Below are positions 47,101 to 60,018 of a stretch of DNA of 64,000 nucleotides, piece by piece. The DNA lies in assembly GCF_932526225.1 (NCBI RefSeq), contig NC_064043.1, positions 11,265,821-11,329,820 of the forward strand, written 5' to 3'. A model generated the notes under the pieces. The model saw only the letters and a program-made list of their open reading frames with translations, was not told the DNA's origin and did no database searches. The stretch is from Nematostella vectensis (Eukaryota; Cnidaria; Anthozoa; Actiniaria; Edwardsiidae). Each line of letters starts with the position of its first letter. Positions within the stretch are counted from its first letter, which is position 1. The position numbers and the translations under genes are program-made.

Positions 47101-49763
47101 AAGCCCTATGAGGCAAAGAAGGCGCCACCATTCTCTCTTGAGGATATGCTCAAGATGAGAGAATACTGTTTGAAGACAGTTGAGGTAAACAATTTAATTA
47201 CCATCACAAAAAAGTGCATTAGAAATAAACAGGTAATATCACATATAGGTCCATTCTACAAACATGACAGACACAATAGACTCTGTAGTCGAATATTCCA
47301 TAATATTCCAGGGGTCCATCAGAGAGGACGACGGCATCTAGTAGATTCTAGGATAATCTCCGATACTATCACAAAATCAAGGGTCCAGCAGATGGAAGAA
47401 GCAGGAACTAAATAGACATCTGTCTAATAGCATATTAGAGGAAAACAATGATAATATCCTAATCTCAATAAACAGTTGAAGCTCTCGTAAGCGACCACCT
47501 TGGGAACTGATAATTGTAGTTGTTAACAGAGCTGGTCCCTTACAAGAGATTGCTCTCATAAGCAACCACTGGGCGCCAAAAACTTGAACAATAGGTGTTG
47601 GTATCTTACGGGAGCTTAAATGCAGAATCTATGATTTGAAACTTATTCATTATATCATAATAATGCCATTGTAATGGCATTATGGCAATTCATGGCAAAT
47701 TTAATCTAAAAGTAGTCAAAAATTACACTGCCTACTTGGAACAACTTCATTAGAATTTGAAAGCTCCTATTCATAGCCTGGCACTACCTATATGTCTGTT
47801 CATTCAAAAGGATCCCTATATCCTTTTGAAAATTGAGTGAGGTGTAGAGTTGACTGAACACATGTCTTACTACTATTACTATCACTGTAAATCAGCAATA
47901 AAATCTAAAGTCATGGTAAATTATCAAATGTCACATTATTTTCAATCCTTAGATTTAGCTTATTCCATCTATAATTTTTTTAATCAGCTTCCTCTTTTTG
48001 TTTTAGTCAACTCTGGCCAAATTCCCTCCCGCATTCAGATAAAGCTGCCATGGTCAAAGGCTGACAAGCATGCCAAAGGTGCGTACTTAACCTTTTCTTG
48101 TGAATAGTTATTTTTCTTTTGAGGTATATAATATTGTTATAATTTACATATTGCAGGGGTTAATCTGTCGCTATGGGCCAATCCCCTAAACCCTAAGTTG
48201 TGCCCTGTTATGGCACTCATTTCGTGGCTGCTGTTTTCTGGTAAGTTATTGGAGGCACAATGTCACATTTCTGGGTTGCCCCTACACATCCTATTTCTTT
48301 ATTTCTTTTCCTTTTTTTTTCATTTTTAGGAAAACCTTACCTTTAATTTACCTCCACCATTACTAACAATAGAAACCTAGCAATCTAATCTAGTGATATA
48401 TTATTAGGAATCACGAAGGGTTACATCTTCCCTCGCATTGCCAAAGACAACCGACGTGCACTTCCATCAAAGCGAAGTGTGGCCTCATATCGTACTATTT
48501 TTTCCAAGGTAAATACATCAGTACACCAATATCTTAATGAAATCTCTAATTTCTTGTCATAAGGAACAGTCAATTATATAATATCACTTGTTTTTCTGCC
48601 TGGCTTACAATTATAAAATACTGTTTTTCTCTCATTCTTGTGGTTTCCTTTCAAAAACAAATACAAAGCAAATACAAAATGAGGAGAAAAGTTGCAGGAA
48701 TTTTAAAACTAATTTAGAGATTCTTACAAATGTTATAATAATATGACCATGCCATGCACTTTTCTTAATTTTGTATCACACTCGCACTGCCCGTAGTGGC
48801 CTTTGGCAGTGCCTGCAAAGTATGCTGGATTCTCAAGCATGTCGCACTGCATGCTTGTTACAGGTATATATGCAGACAAAATTGTGCTCCCTCTCTAATA
48901 TTTTATACATGCATTTATTAATTATTTCCCTCTTGCTTGTAGATGACCAAGGCCCTATTTGAGAAGCCATACACCACACATAGCATTAGAAGGTCAGCAG
49001 CACGCTGGGCAGCCAGATGTGGTGCTGATGATAGCACAATCAAAAGGGCTGGTCGCTGGTAAGAACACTTGCCAAAAGCAGAATGACATTAATTTTGTGA
49101 TGTGATATGAACTTTTGTATGAATATAATAATCAAAGAATGTTTTTACTGGTGTTGGTTCATTGATATATACCTTACAGCAGTAACAAAAAACATTAAAA
49201 TCACTTGATGTCTTTCCAATTGTCCTTCCTGCTCTTCTGCCCTTGTATTGATATTTTCAGTTCCTACTGGTTGTTAGGCATCTTCTCTTTATAGTCATGA
49301 AAGGTCACTTTTGTTGTTGTTCTTGTTGTTTTGACTTTTGCTTGCAAATTTTGCCTCTGGGGTAGTAGAATTCACTTTCACTTTCTTTGTTGGTATTCAT
49401 CGCTTCTTTACCAAAAATCAAAAAGCTTTTGTCTTCAGTTTTTTTGGGTTATGCTTGCCCTGGTAAAAAAATGCAAGCATGCAAGCTGTCATTGCCATAT
49501 TATCATATCATTAGTTAGTGAGTGATGTGTTCTTAATTGCTAGTCTCAGGACTTTTGCACACCCCAGAATGTTTTGCTTATCATGATTTCCTGACGAATT
49601 CTAAGTCGTCATACATAACATGTAAATTTTCATCTTTTCTTTTAGGAAGTCGAGCAGCTTTGAACTTTACACCCAAGACGCAAGAGTAGAAATGATTACT
49701 GAACTTCATGACGACAATCCAAGCCAGGACCATCTGCTGTGGATGTTCAAGCCCCTCAGATGA
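44134..49763 (+). CDS. Multi-exon tyrosine recombinase/integrase-like gene
   Basis: Exons: 44134-44407, 45794-45875, 46532-46644, 47027-47184, (gap), 48007-48078, 48157-48240, 48408-48508, 48943-49058 and 49646-49763. All have GT-AG sites and the phases agree within each half. The N-terminal half is helical and basic (LNKRKRRTSRKDMRAGMKPY, APPFSLEDMLKMREYCLKT), fitting a core-binding domain. The C-terminal half shows the catalytic domain: LPWSKADKHAKG (the usual lysine hairpin), CPVMALISWLL, TTHSIRRSAARWAARCGAD (the H-x-x-R box), IKRAGRW (Trp in place of the second His), then the nucleophile in FELYTQDARVE. Between 47184 and 48007 an exon with the first catalytic arginine is needed by phase and by the family, but I did not find it, so the gene may be broken there. 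Seven or more introns are unusual for a mobile recombinase and suggest a long-resident host gene. Confidence 0.65.
47185..48006. other. Intron region where a recombinase exon is expected but not seen
   Basis: The upstream exon ends in phase 0 and the downstream exon needs phase 1, so at least one exon should lie here. Inspection of the three plus frames showed no stretch resembling the first catalytic-arginine box (R-x-x-E type) flanked by splice sites. Either the exon is very diverged, or it has been lost to a repeat insertion. Confidence 0.4.
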
Positions 49764-50134
49764 AGCACCTCCCACTACATGCCATCCAGACAATTATTTC
49801 TGCCCTTGCACCTTGGCAGCCTACTGTCAAATCATAGCCATCATCAAATGCTATCCTACATGGAAGGACAACCATTCAAACCATGGAAGGAAAACCATAC
49901 AAACCACCCTCCATCAAAGTCATGATCAATGGGACCATGCATGGAAGGAAAACCATTCAAACCAATGGAGGACAACCATTCAAACCATGGAAGGAAAACC
50001 ATACAAACCACCATAACATGTAAATTTTCATCTTTTCTTTTAGGAAGTCGAGCAGCTTTGAACTTTACACCCAAGACGCAAGAGCAGAAATGGTCATGGT
50101 CAATGGGACCATGCATGGAAGGAAAACCATGTAA
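49614..50134 (+). repeat. Duplicated terminal exon of the recombinase-like gene
   Basis: About 80 bp containing the acceptor CATCTTTTCTTTTAG and the exon start with the nucleophile tyrosine occur twice, at 49614-49693 and 50012-50091, offset 398 bp, with one difference (GAGTAGAAATG against GAGCAGAAATG). The second exon begins at 50044 and stays open to a TAA at 50132-50134 with a different tail (EMVMVNGTMHGRK). Either exon would join the upstream exon in frame. Between and after the two copies lie repeats of GGAAAACCATTCAAACCATG. Confidence 0.75.
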
Positions 50135-50760
50135 ACCCCTGAGGGGCAGTGGCTACACATCCATGGGGTGTAGAATGGAGATGTCAGGCGTTTCCTCCCT
50201 CCACTACCCTAGGTGTTCACCTTGGGCAAGTGATATCCCACCTCTAGCCTCCCATTGCCCTAGGTTACAAGATAGCGTCAGATAAAAACTTGGCGACAAT
50301 GAGCCCTTGGCAAGGGTGATACCCCGATCTATTGATCGTTAATACCGCATTGAATTATGCGGGGGGACCAAGAAGCCCTTATCTATACAAGAGCAAGTAA
50401 AAAATAAAAGAACAATACTTTCATTTGAACATATCTATATTGATTAGGTATTCCAACCTCCATCATCTCACATACCCTTATCAACTTAACCTGCCTTTCA
50501 CCACTTTACCTGCCTCCAACTGGCTAGCCTGTACTTCAGTGACTTACCCATTCCTCGTTAATTTACACTCATCAGCTTCCATTCTGTAACAGTCTTAATT
50601 CCCTAACTGGCTACCTTCAAGAATGGAAGGAAAACCTTACAAACCATCCTTAATAAAAAAAATGGACAACAAAACCATGCATGGAAGTAAAACCATGGAA
50701 TTGAAACCATTCAAACAAAAAGACAGTCATTCAAACCATCAAAGGAAAACCATTGCAGTG
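49855..50760. repeat. Irregular tandem repeats of GGAAAACCAT(T/A)CAAACCA units
   Basis: Units such as GGAAAACCATTCAAACCATG and TCAATGGGACCATGCATGGA occur repeatedly at 49855-50135 and again at 50620-50755. Spacing is irregular. The 398-bp duplication of the terminal exon probably arose within this repeat field. Confidence 0.6.
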
Positions 50761-53035
50761 TTTGCCTTGGACAAGTGATAAGACACCACTAGCCTCCCTT
50801 TTCTCTTTTCTAAGAACAAAAACCCTTACTGCCAATACCACCCTTGGCATTTCTGGGTTGCCCCACAGGTAAATAGAGGTACTTTAATGTTGTTGCCTCA
50901 TTCTTATCTGACTCCAAAGTCAGGGCCATTTCTCATGCCTATAGCCTAAGAACTGAAATTGATATGTCTTTTGCATTTTGAATATCCCTTGTTTGGTTAT
51001 CTTTTCTAGGTTTCTTACCAATTTTACACAACTCGTTCTATTTGCACCATTACCAAAAACCCCATGATTATTCTTTTCATTGAATCCAATTAATTCTTTT
51101 CATTCTTTTCAGTGAATCCAAAGTAAAGGTGAACAATACTGATGGGAAAATGCACCTGGAGATTGTTTAAATTTTTCACTGCATTTTATGCAGGTGCTTG
51201 CACATCCTTTTCCAATGCTTTATGCTTGTGGCAGTTGGTTGTCAAATATGGAGTGGAATATTGGACATCCCTTTACAGATATATTTTCTTATTCTGCTGT
51301 GCTGTCTTGTTGAAATAAATTTGATCCAGGATCTTTTTAATTTGTGTCTGAGAATTGAGTTATTTTTAGCATATCTCCACCACTCCTCCGGCACCAGGGA
51401 GGAGTCGTGAAGATGTGCGAGGGGGACTCCGATAACAAATTGGGTGTGGTTCAAGGAAATTTTAAAGGCCAAAACACCCCCTTCGAATAGCAATTGGTCG
51501 AATTTTATTCCCTAAGAGATAACAGAATTTAAAAAAAAAAAAAGGTTAATTACTCCCTTAGGAATAGCAGTTGGTCGAATTTTACACCCTAAGAGATATC
51601 GGCTCCTGAACTCTTCCAAACCAAATTTACCCAGTTTTCCTAAAGCTAATAAGGCGCGCAAAGAACATTTTATGTTTTTTCTATAGGCTGAAATAGGTAC
51701 ATAACTTCTCACTCTCCAAGGAAACCTTTAAAGTAAGATTTGGACATGCATTATAACAATACACATACCTGCAATTTTGACAAACTCCTTCTTCTGAACC
51801 TCATCCCTTTGAACAGCTGCCGTAAGTGTAAGCTTACTCCGTTTTCTCTTTCTAGTCTGTAGTCACCATTAACATTGTTTCCAAGTATTAAACCTCTTAA
51901 CAAGATTTCCTTGTGTTCCTTAGCTGTTTAGTAGTTTTCACTAGTTGTTTTCACGGTCATCAAGGTCTGAATACTTGTCATGTTTTCCCCGCCAATTTTA
52001 CTGTCGTTCACCACGCGACACAGCAACTCAAAACTCGAAAATGTGACAGGAGAGCAACATCAAACCCGCGGTTTTGATTGGTTTCTTTGGGATTTGACAT
52101 GATGTGACCAATGACGGTGACGGGTGACGGTTTGTTATTGGCTCGTTTTCAGACAGTGTATCCAGATTATATTGCAACTGTAGTAGAATGTCTCAGTTCT
52201 ACTAACAGCGATTCTCAGTGTAACGCGATGTGCAGGCGATGGCAAAGTAGCCAAGCGTCATTTTGCAGTCGTCAGATCTATGACAGTAAATGCTCGCTTT
52301 CTCAAATTCATCCCGAGTTTAACTCGAGGCTGGAAATGTTCCATGTTGAATGAAAAATGTAAAGGATTTTTTTTTGCATCGAGCTCGCACTGTTCGTACC
52401 GTTACTGGGTTTTTGTTTTGTATACCTTTACAGAAACTCTGCAAACATCAGATGCATAGTTGGGTTTTGAAGCGGACTTACTTTCTCACCATTGACCAGA
52501 ATCATGATAAACAACAATGTTTATTTAACGAATGAAATTGTTCTTTGATATTCTGGTTAACGGTGGGTGAACAGGGCAGCGACAGGGGTTAGGGTGGTAG
52601 GGGTGGGACACCTCTAAAAAAACATATGCTCCTCGAGAAAATGAGTTTCAAATTCTAAGGGATAGCAAAATAAAATGAGTTTTGACCTTAGGGGACAGGA
52701 AAAGGTCTCCGTTTTAGATGATTTATCCTTAAGGGATAGCAGTTAAAATTATCGCCTCTGTCGTGTGGGGAAACAGGGAAGCTGTTCATTCCTTCTCGAC
52801 TTCTTCTTGTTATTGTAACCCTCCAAGGAATCCAGTTCTCAGCAGTGGGCGGATATGCAACTACGCTGTAAATCTTTCGATTTACTCTCGCACTTCATCA
52901 ATCCTAGACTACTTGTTGTTAAAACAAAAGGTACAATGGTCAAAAAGAAGTCCTCCTACTTGTTGCTTGTTGCTATTTCTGCAATCACAACCCTCATAAC
53001 AATCTAGATCTGGCATTTTTCATTAGCTGAATTTG
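50140..53035. other. Intergenic stretch with minor repeats
   Basis: I see no gene I can support. Copies of the CCCTAAGAGATAGCAG repeat lie near 51465-51600 and 52640-52750. The remaining sequence has short ORFs without recognisable domains. Confidence 0.4.
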
Positions 53036-53037
53036 TG

Positions 53038-54337
<1,300 letters not shown>

Positions 54338-54514
54338 TATATTAAGCGGAAATTAAAAAATAAAAAGTAAAAGACCCCTCTTATATAAAAATTTAAAACA
54401 AAATTTAAAAATATTATACATTTTGCCAGGTGAGGTGGGTATTTGGCCCAAAAGAGGTGCCGCTAAAGGTCTGTAATTCTTTGAGATTAATGTGAAAGCA
54501 AACTGATATAATCG

Positions 54515-55683
54515 GAGCCCTGTCCATGACAGAAAAGCGGTGGGAACTGTATACACAAATGTAGGAAAGAGAAAAGGAAAAACTTTACCCTACTTTATCC
54601 ACGTCCCCGTATAGTCAATATAGGGATACCCGTGTTAAAGTGGTTTCACTTAATGATAAGTCAAATACTTCATAAAAGACGACACTATATCATTCATTTT
54701 CAATGTTTGTTTTATCTTTAGGATTTACTCTAATTCAAACTCATCTCACCCCCACCCCACCCCTTCACTACCCCCTGAAACCAACAACCCGCCCCTTAGT
54801 TTTGGAACAACTCTGTTCTCGTAGTTTACTAAGGCCGTTGGGGGACCTAAATAAGCCGCTGTGCTCGTTCAGAGAGAAGAAAAATAGGTGAGACCAACAT
54901 AAGTTTTGACCCCTAAGTTATAGAAAAAGTGCGTAGTCTCTAGATCCTTTTCCCCAAAGAATAGCATCATCCACTATAAGCGCGTAAAGGCTTTTGGCAG
55001 CGCAACATGATAAGTTGCCAGGAAAGATGAATTCGTTCCAAAATGACAAAGAAGTAGGCATTAAGAATAAGTAATTAGGTACAGAGTTCCAAAATGACAA
55101 AGAAGTAGACACTAAGAAGAAGTAATTAGGTAGAGTTTCATTCTCTTTGCCGAGGTTATGATCAGGTAGCGAATGTCAGCATATGTAACAAATGTCAGCG
55201 TACGTAGCAAATGTCAGCAAATGTAACAAATGTCAGCAAGTTTTGAGGTCTACCTAGTGCGATCTTTCTCAGAAAAATACCTGTTCAAGCGGAGCACAAG
55301 ACTTGGAAATCATTAAAAGGTAATATATTGTTATAAATTAGACGAGGGAAGACACAAAAGTAATAAAAAAACATCTTCCGCGTATCATCTTCAATGGCTA
55401 TGTTCATTTTAGACTTCATTGTACATGTCTAAACATCGAGCTCACATTTTGAAAAAGCAACAAAATAGTCAACAATAAAATTAAGTTAGAGTTGTTATTA
55501 GGATATAATGATCCACCAGCCTGATAAGGCGATCACTTTAGACAGACAGACAGACGCAGACTAGTTTTGTTATAGAAACAGCCTATTTTTTTTAAATATT
55601 TGCCATTAATAGGAAACAGTCGTATGTCAGTTTTGCATTTATCCCCTCTATATTAGCTGTAGGATTTATGATCACAGTTTTAC
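54515..55683. repeat. 1.3-kb direct duplication, copy 2
   Basis: This is the partner of 53038-54337, nearly identical over most of its length. The copies are separated by 177 bp of unrelated sequence (54338-54514). No recognisable coding domain is present. The high identity suggests a recent event or an assembly artefact. Confidence 0.9.
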
Positions 55684-56420
55684 CCTGTTAAATCCTTTGC
55701 ATTTGACTACGAAATTTAATTAATTTAATTCTTTCTTCAGCCTTTGTATAATTATGTGGTTACTTATTGTTAGTAGAGTTAGAGCAATTCTTTGCTTTAT
55801 AGCAGGGTTAGCTAACAGGTAGGCTAACTGATAGGCTTCTGCTTATTATTCTTAAACAATTTTCAGTTTATTGCGTTCGTTAGTATATTTCCTGTTGTCA
55901 TAAGAGCCGAGTAAGCTGAGCTATTTTTTAAATGTTTGTTATACTTCACACATTCCACAAAAAAATTACTGTTTTCAAAAGAGCCTGGTCATCCTTTGGC
56001 AATAAACGTGTCCAGTATTTTATGCTTCTGAACTATAAGTCAATTTGGATAAAAATTGTTGGTTTTGCGCTGAAATCCCAAGTCAGATTCGTTGTGTAGC
56101 CATTTAGCTTGTTGAGTACGTGTGCACAGGGGGTTGAACTCAGCACACAGTGTAACCAAACTGGAGTTTCATACACCAGAGGGGTAAGCTTTGAAAGAGG
56201 CTAGATAGTATAGAGAACTTCTGTTCTCAACGAGTTACAGAATCCAAGTGATCCTTGCTAAGCGGTCACGTTATAATATGTGACCGAGCCTTGTAATTTG
56301 GTAGGAATATGACGTCGCTGCGGTAAGAATTGGTAGGATTCCTACTGCCCATATATGGGCACCGGAAGAGAAGAAATATTTTTATAGGTTGCTGGTGGGT
56401 ACGCTAATACATATTATAAA
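55684..56420. other. Intergenic stretch, no feature seen
   Basis: I see no exon in this interval. TTTATT at 56421-56426 (AATAAA on the minus strand) lies about 145 bases past the stop codon of the acyl-CoA-synthetase-like gene and may be its poly(A) signal. A short (AT)n tract lies at 56509-56525. Confidence 0.4.
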
Positions 56421-56568
56421 TTTATTTGGACTCCTGTCCATGTACTATTTTGTATAAGACCCCGAGAAACGATGTCTGTCTGTCTGTCACAATCTTGCTT
56501 AAAATTGCATATATATATATATATACCCAGTACAGTACGGGTCCGTGGCCAGAGACCAAAATTCACAG

Positions 56569-58933
56569 TCAAAGGCCGAGTTTTTCAATAGCGAGCTTTC
56601 GAAGCATCTTGCGATCTGTTTTGCCAGTTCTTGTCTTGGGAAACGATTCAAAACACAAATAGTATTGCGGTACCCAAGATAAGCCATTCGACCCTACCGG
56701 GATGCCCTGCATGGCAAACTCCTTCAGCTCTAAAATAGCCTCTTTCTCGCTCCCTTGGAAACGAGGGCTTAAAATCACGCATGCGCAAATGGTTTCGAAC
56801 AGCCGCTGATCTGGAACCCCTACAACCTTGACGTCTGAGATAGCGCCGTGTTCGCATAATATTTCCTCAACCTCTTTAGGCTGAACGCTGTCGGTAGCGA
56901 ATTTGATGACGTCATCCATGCGGCCTAGGATTCGTACCAGTCCCTCGCTGGTGATGGCCGCCCAGTCGCTAGTATGGAACCAGCCAGTGGCAGTGATGGG
57001 GCTCCTGTGGCTTGTAGCTGGGAGATTGAAGGGGTTGGCAGAGTGGACCATAGCGGCGCCACGCACACAAAGCTCACCTAAACAGAACAAAACGGTGACG
57101 TCATTAAGAGTTCACGGGTGGAATCATGGGTGGCACGGTGATGGCGTCAGCATGTGGGGCCTAAACCACAGGTGGCCCAGTGGGTTAGCTTATGGGGCCT
57201 CTCACCACAGGTGGCCCAGTGTGTTAGCGGGTCAGCGTATGTGGCCTCTCACCACAGGTGGCCCAGTGTGTTAGCGGGTCAGCGTATGTGGCCTCTCACC
57301 ACAGGTGGCCTAGTGTGTAAGCGGGTTAACGTAATGGGCCTCTCACCACAGGTGGACCAGTGGGTTAGCGCGTCAGTGTATGGTACTTCTCCCCTCTACC
57401 AAAACGGGGTCGATTCCTAGTCGAGAAATGGTACCTTTCTGTTTCTCGGCCACGAATTTGACTTGTTGAACGTATGTAAGTTTACTAGAAGCTTGTGTTC
57501 CTCAGTTCCAAGGTGAGACATTCTTAATATATACGTAATAGGACTTTAAATGTGAAGCGCTTCAAACCTGGTATAAGCGCTTTATTGCGTGACAATACAC
57601 TTTTGGGCTGCTTCAGCAATGAGATTATCTCTTCTAAAACGCCAGTCCAGTGGGGGCACCGACCCCAATTCTCAAGCCAGCAAAGATGGCTCGGCCTCCT
57701 CAATAAAAAGCTTATAACAGAGATATATACCGAAGACTTCAAAGAGAAGAATAGCCTTTCTAATAACTCACCTGCTGTATCAACAGGTACAAGTCTTCCT
57801 TCTGAGTCCACGACCTTCACCTCAAACCCAGGACTGACTTTCATCTTCCCAACCTCATCCACACGGCAGATACTCGCCAGGTCCACAGACTGGGAGCAGC
57901 AGACGAATACCTCTGTTGAACCGTACGCTATAAAAATGGTCAAGCCAGGCAGCACTTTGAGTACTTTGTGGAGAAGATCAAAGTCTGTACTTTGGCCTCC
58001 GGTAAGACACACTTTAAGGAAGCTCAAGTCGAATGACGCCAGCTCTTTACAGGTCGTCAAATCTTTCAGAAAATAATGCAGGAAGGTCGCATGGGTACAT
58101 CTCTCCTCCTCGAGAATGCGAAGAACCTTCGTGGTCACGTGATTAGAGAATAACAGATTTGGCGGGAAGGTGACAAGAGTTGTGGCAGTCCCCAAGACGT
58201 AGCTTATGTTCGCCAGCCCTGTTATCCAATCAAAGGGGGCATCGGAGAATAGAATAGTGTCACGTGATAGGCCGGCCATACGTGCTTCGCCCAGGATCCC
58301 ATTGACAAACCCGTGATGTGTGTATTCCTTGGGCGACGGGTTTCCTGTGCTTCCAGAGGTAAACACAACCACACATGAATCATCAAACTGAACACTGATT
58401 TCAACCTTTGTAAGCTTTTCAAAGTCCACTTTGTCATCTCCCAATAAGTCCCCATAAAAAATAGTTCCCTCCATTTTATACCTTCGTGTGGTACCCACCA
58501 AAACCACAGACTTGCTTGAATCATTTTCGCGCATGCGCACAAGAGAGCCGATGACGTCATCCTGGGTTTGGTCAGTAAACACATATTTCACTTGGTCGCT
58601 TATTGAGGCAACGAAGCCGTAAGAAGTAACATCTAATACAACAGCGACCGCTCCAATCCTGTTCAAAGCAGTCAAAATTACCACAAATTCCCAGCAACTA
58701 GAAAGCATAAAAACCACTTTATCCCCTCGCTCCAGGCCTAGCTCTATGAGCTTTGCCGCAAGGATCTGGGACTGGTCCTTCAGTTTCTTGAAGGTATAAG
58801 AGTTTCGGTTGAACCCATCATCTCGGAACACGATAGCTTCCTTATTTGGTGATACTGATGTATTGTGGTCTAGCAACTGGAAAAGTGTTCTGTGCTCCAG
58901 GGGGGTTGTGTGAGGAGAGCTGATGTAGCTCAT
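56569..58933 (-). CDS. Acyl-CoA synthetase-like AMP-forming enzyme
   Basis: There are two coding exons, 58933-57772 and 57077-56569, joined in phase 1 inside Ala-Gly-Glu-Leu, giving 556 residues, the usual length for this superfamily. Such enzymes activate a carboxylic acid with ATP and then, usually, transfer it to CoA. The phosphate-loop motif at about residue 192 reads TSGSTGNPSPKEYTHHG, the A5 motif at about 337 is YGSTE, and GWFHTSDW stands for the GWxxTGD motif. The C-terminal catalytic lysine is in FPKTRTGKTDRKMLRK. There is no obvious signal peptide or peroxisomal tail. The start is MSYISS, because a splice acceptor (TTTCTTTTTCTGCAG) lies about 18 bases upstream and excludes the longer ORF start. 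Oddities: the lysine after the phosphate loop is shifted by about two residues, and TGD is TSD. The substrate is unknown; activity may be reduced. Confidence 0.9.
57160..57425 (+). repeat. tRNA-derived SINE with amplified A-box region
   Basis: The sequence GGTGGACCAGTGGGTTAGCG CGTCAG resembles a tRNA 5' half with A box, and GGGTCGATTCC at 57407-57417 matches the pol III B box. The A-box part is repeated upstream in units of about 56 bp (CTCACCACAGGTGGCCCAGT each time), four or five copies from 57160. It lies in the intron of the acyl-CoA-synthetase-like gene, on the opposite strand. I read it as a SINE rather than a functional tRNA because no cloverleaf closes. Confidence 0.6.
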
Positions 58934-59344
58934 AATGCAGCTTATGAAATCTGCAGAAAAAGAAAGTGTCACAATTTCTCCAGCTAAATCTATAACATAA
59001 CAGTGTACACCCTGAGGTCGTAGTAAGGGATTTGCATATAATTGCTCGTTTTTTCTAATACAAACACTATTTCGGCAACTGATGGGTTGGGGGGGGGGGG
59101 GGGTGAGTGATGAATCGTATCTGGAAATACACTTTTTTATCTGCTACAGCGGGGATAGAAAAGCTTTTGTAATAAGCGATTTGTTAGACATCTATTTCAA
59201 AATACGTTGTCTGTACAGATTGTAAATGGCAATTTCCAAATGGCAGTGTTGCAATCCGAAAATACTATGGGACTCCTCATATTTCTACGGAATGCAGGAA
59301 AATGTGAAAAACTAGTGCGGTTGGCTGTTTGCTTACCGTCATTC

Positions 59345-59836
59345 TTAAAGCCGCATTGTCACCAGTTTACTTCCGGTCGATTACGTAACAATCTCCGATG
59401 ATTTTTAACACGGAAAACGCGAAAAATATTTCAAAATATTGAAAGCAGTGTGTTTAATGGAAGTTTCTTTGATGATGTAATTGATAAGTTAGAGCGGATG
59501 GCCTTGTTTAAAGCCGCATTGTCACCAGTTTACTTCCGGTCGATTGCGTAAAAATCTCCGATGATTTTTAACGGAAAACGCGAAAAATATTTCAATATAT
59601 TGAAAGCAGTGTGTCCATTGCAAGTTTCTTTCTTTTTTTGATAATTTAGAGCGGATGGCATGTTAAATATCTCGGATTCTAATAGATTCTTTTGTCTTTT
59701 AAAGGGTCGAGGTTTGCGTCGGAAGTGAACTGGTGACAATGCGGCTTTAATATCTCGGATTTTAATAGATTCTTTTTTCTTAACGGTTGGTTTCAGTCGG
59801 ACCTCCGGAAGTAAACTGGTGACAATGCGGCTTTAA
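59345..59836. mobile_element. MITE inserted into another copy of itself
   Basis: The outer copy starts AAAGCCGCATTGTCACCAGT at 59347 and ends ACTGGTGACAATGCGGCTTT at 59835. Inside it, at 59509-59750, sits a complete second copy with the same ends. The outer copy is interrupted after GAGCGGATGGCCTTGTTTA and resumes with ATATCTCGGATTTTAATAGA, matching the intact copy at 9306-9554. Both ends lie in TTTAA or TTAA. No ORF of note. Confidence 0.85.
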
Positions 59837-59858
59837 GCAGCAAATTAAGTACCATTCC

Positions 59859-60018
59859 GGCGCGTACACGGGTGCCCCCCCCCCCCCCCCCCCCCCCAGG
59901 CGGTCAAAAGCTGGGTCATTCCTTATTAGAGAATCTCCATATACTATGCTTTTTCCATATGATACCTATGACTACGCATCCCCCCCACCCCCCAGCCAAT
60001 CCTGGGTACGCTCCTGCA
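59859..60018. repeat. Dispersed repeat, copy C
   Basis: The sequence GCGCGTACACGGGTG, a C-tract at 59876-59897, then AAGCTGGGTCATTCCTTATT and CCTGGGTACGCTCCTGC matches the copies at 4046-4165 and 14146-14276. It is the most complete copy and appears to have loosely inverted ends (GGCGCGTACACGGG against CCTGGGTACGCTCC). Confidence 0.6.

Noticed and set aside
57552-58076. 174-residue plus-strand ORF
   Set aside because: Lies opposite the coding exon of the acyl-CoA-synthetase-like gene and has no recognisable domain.
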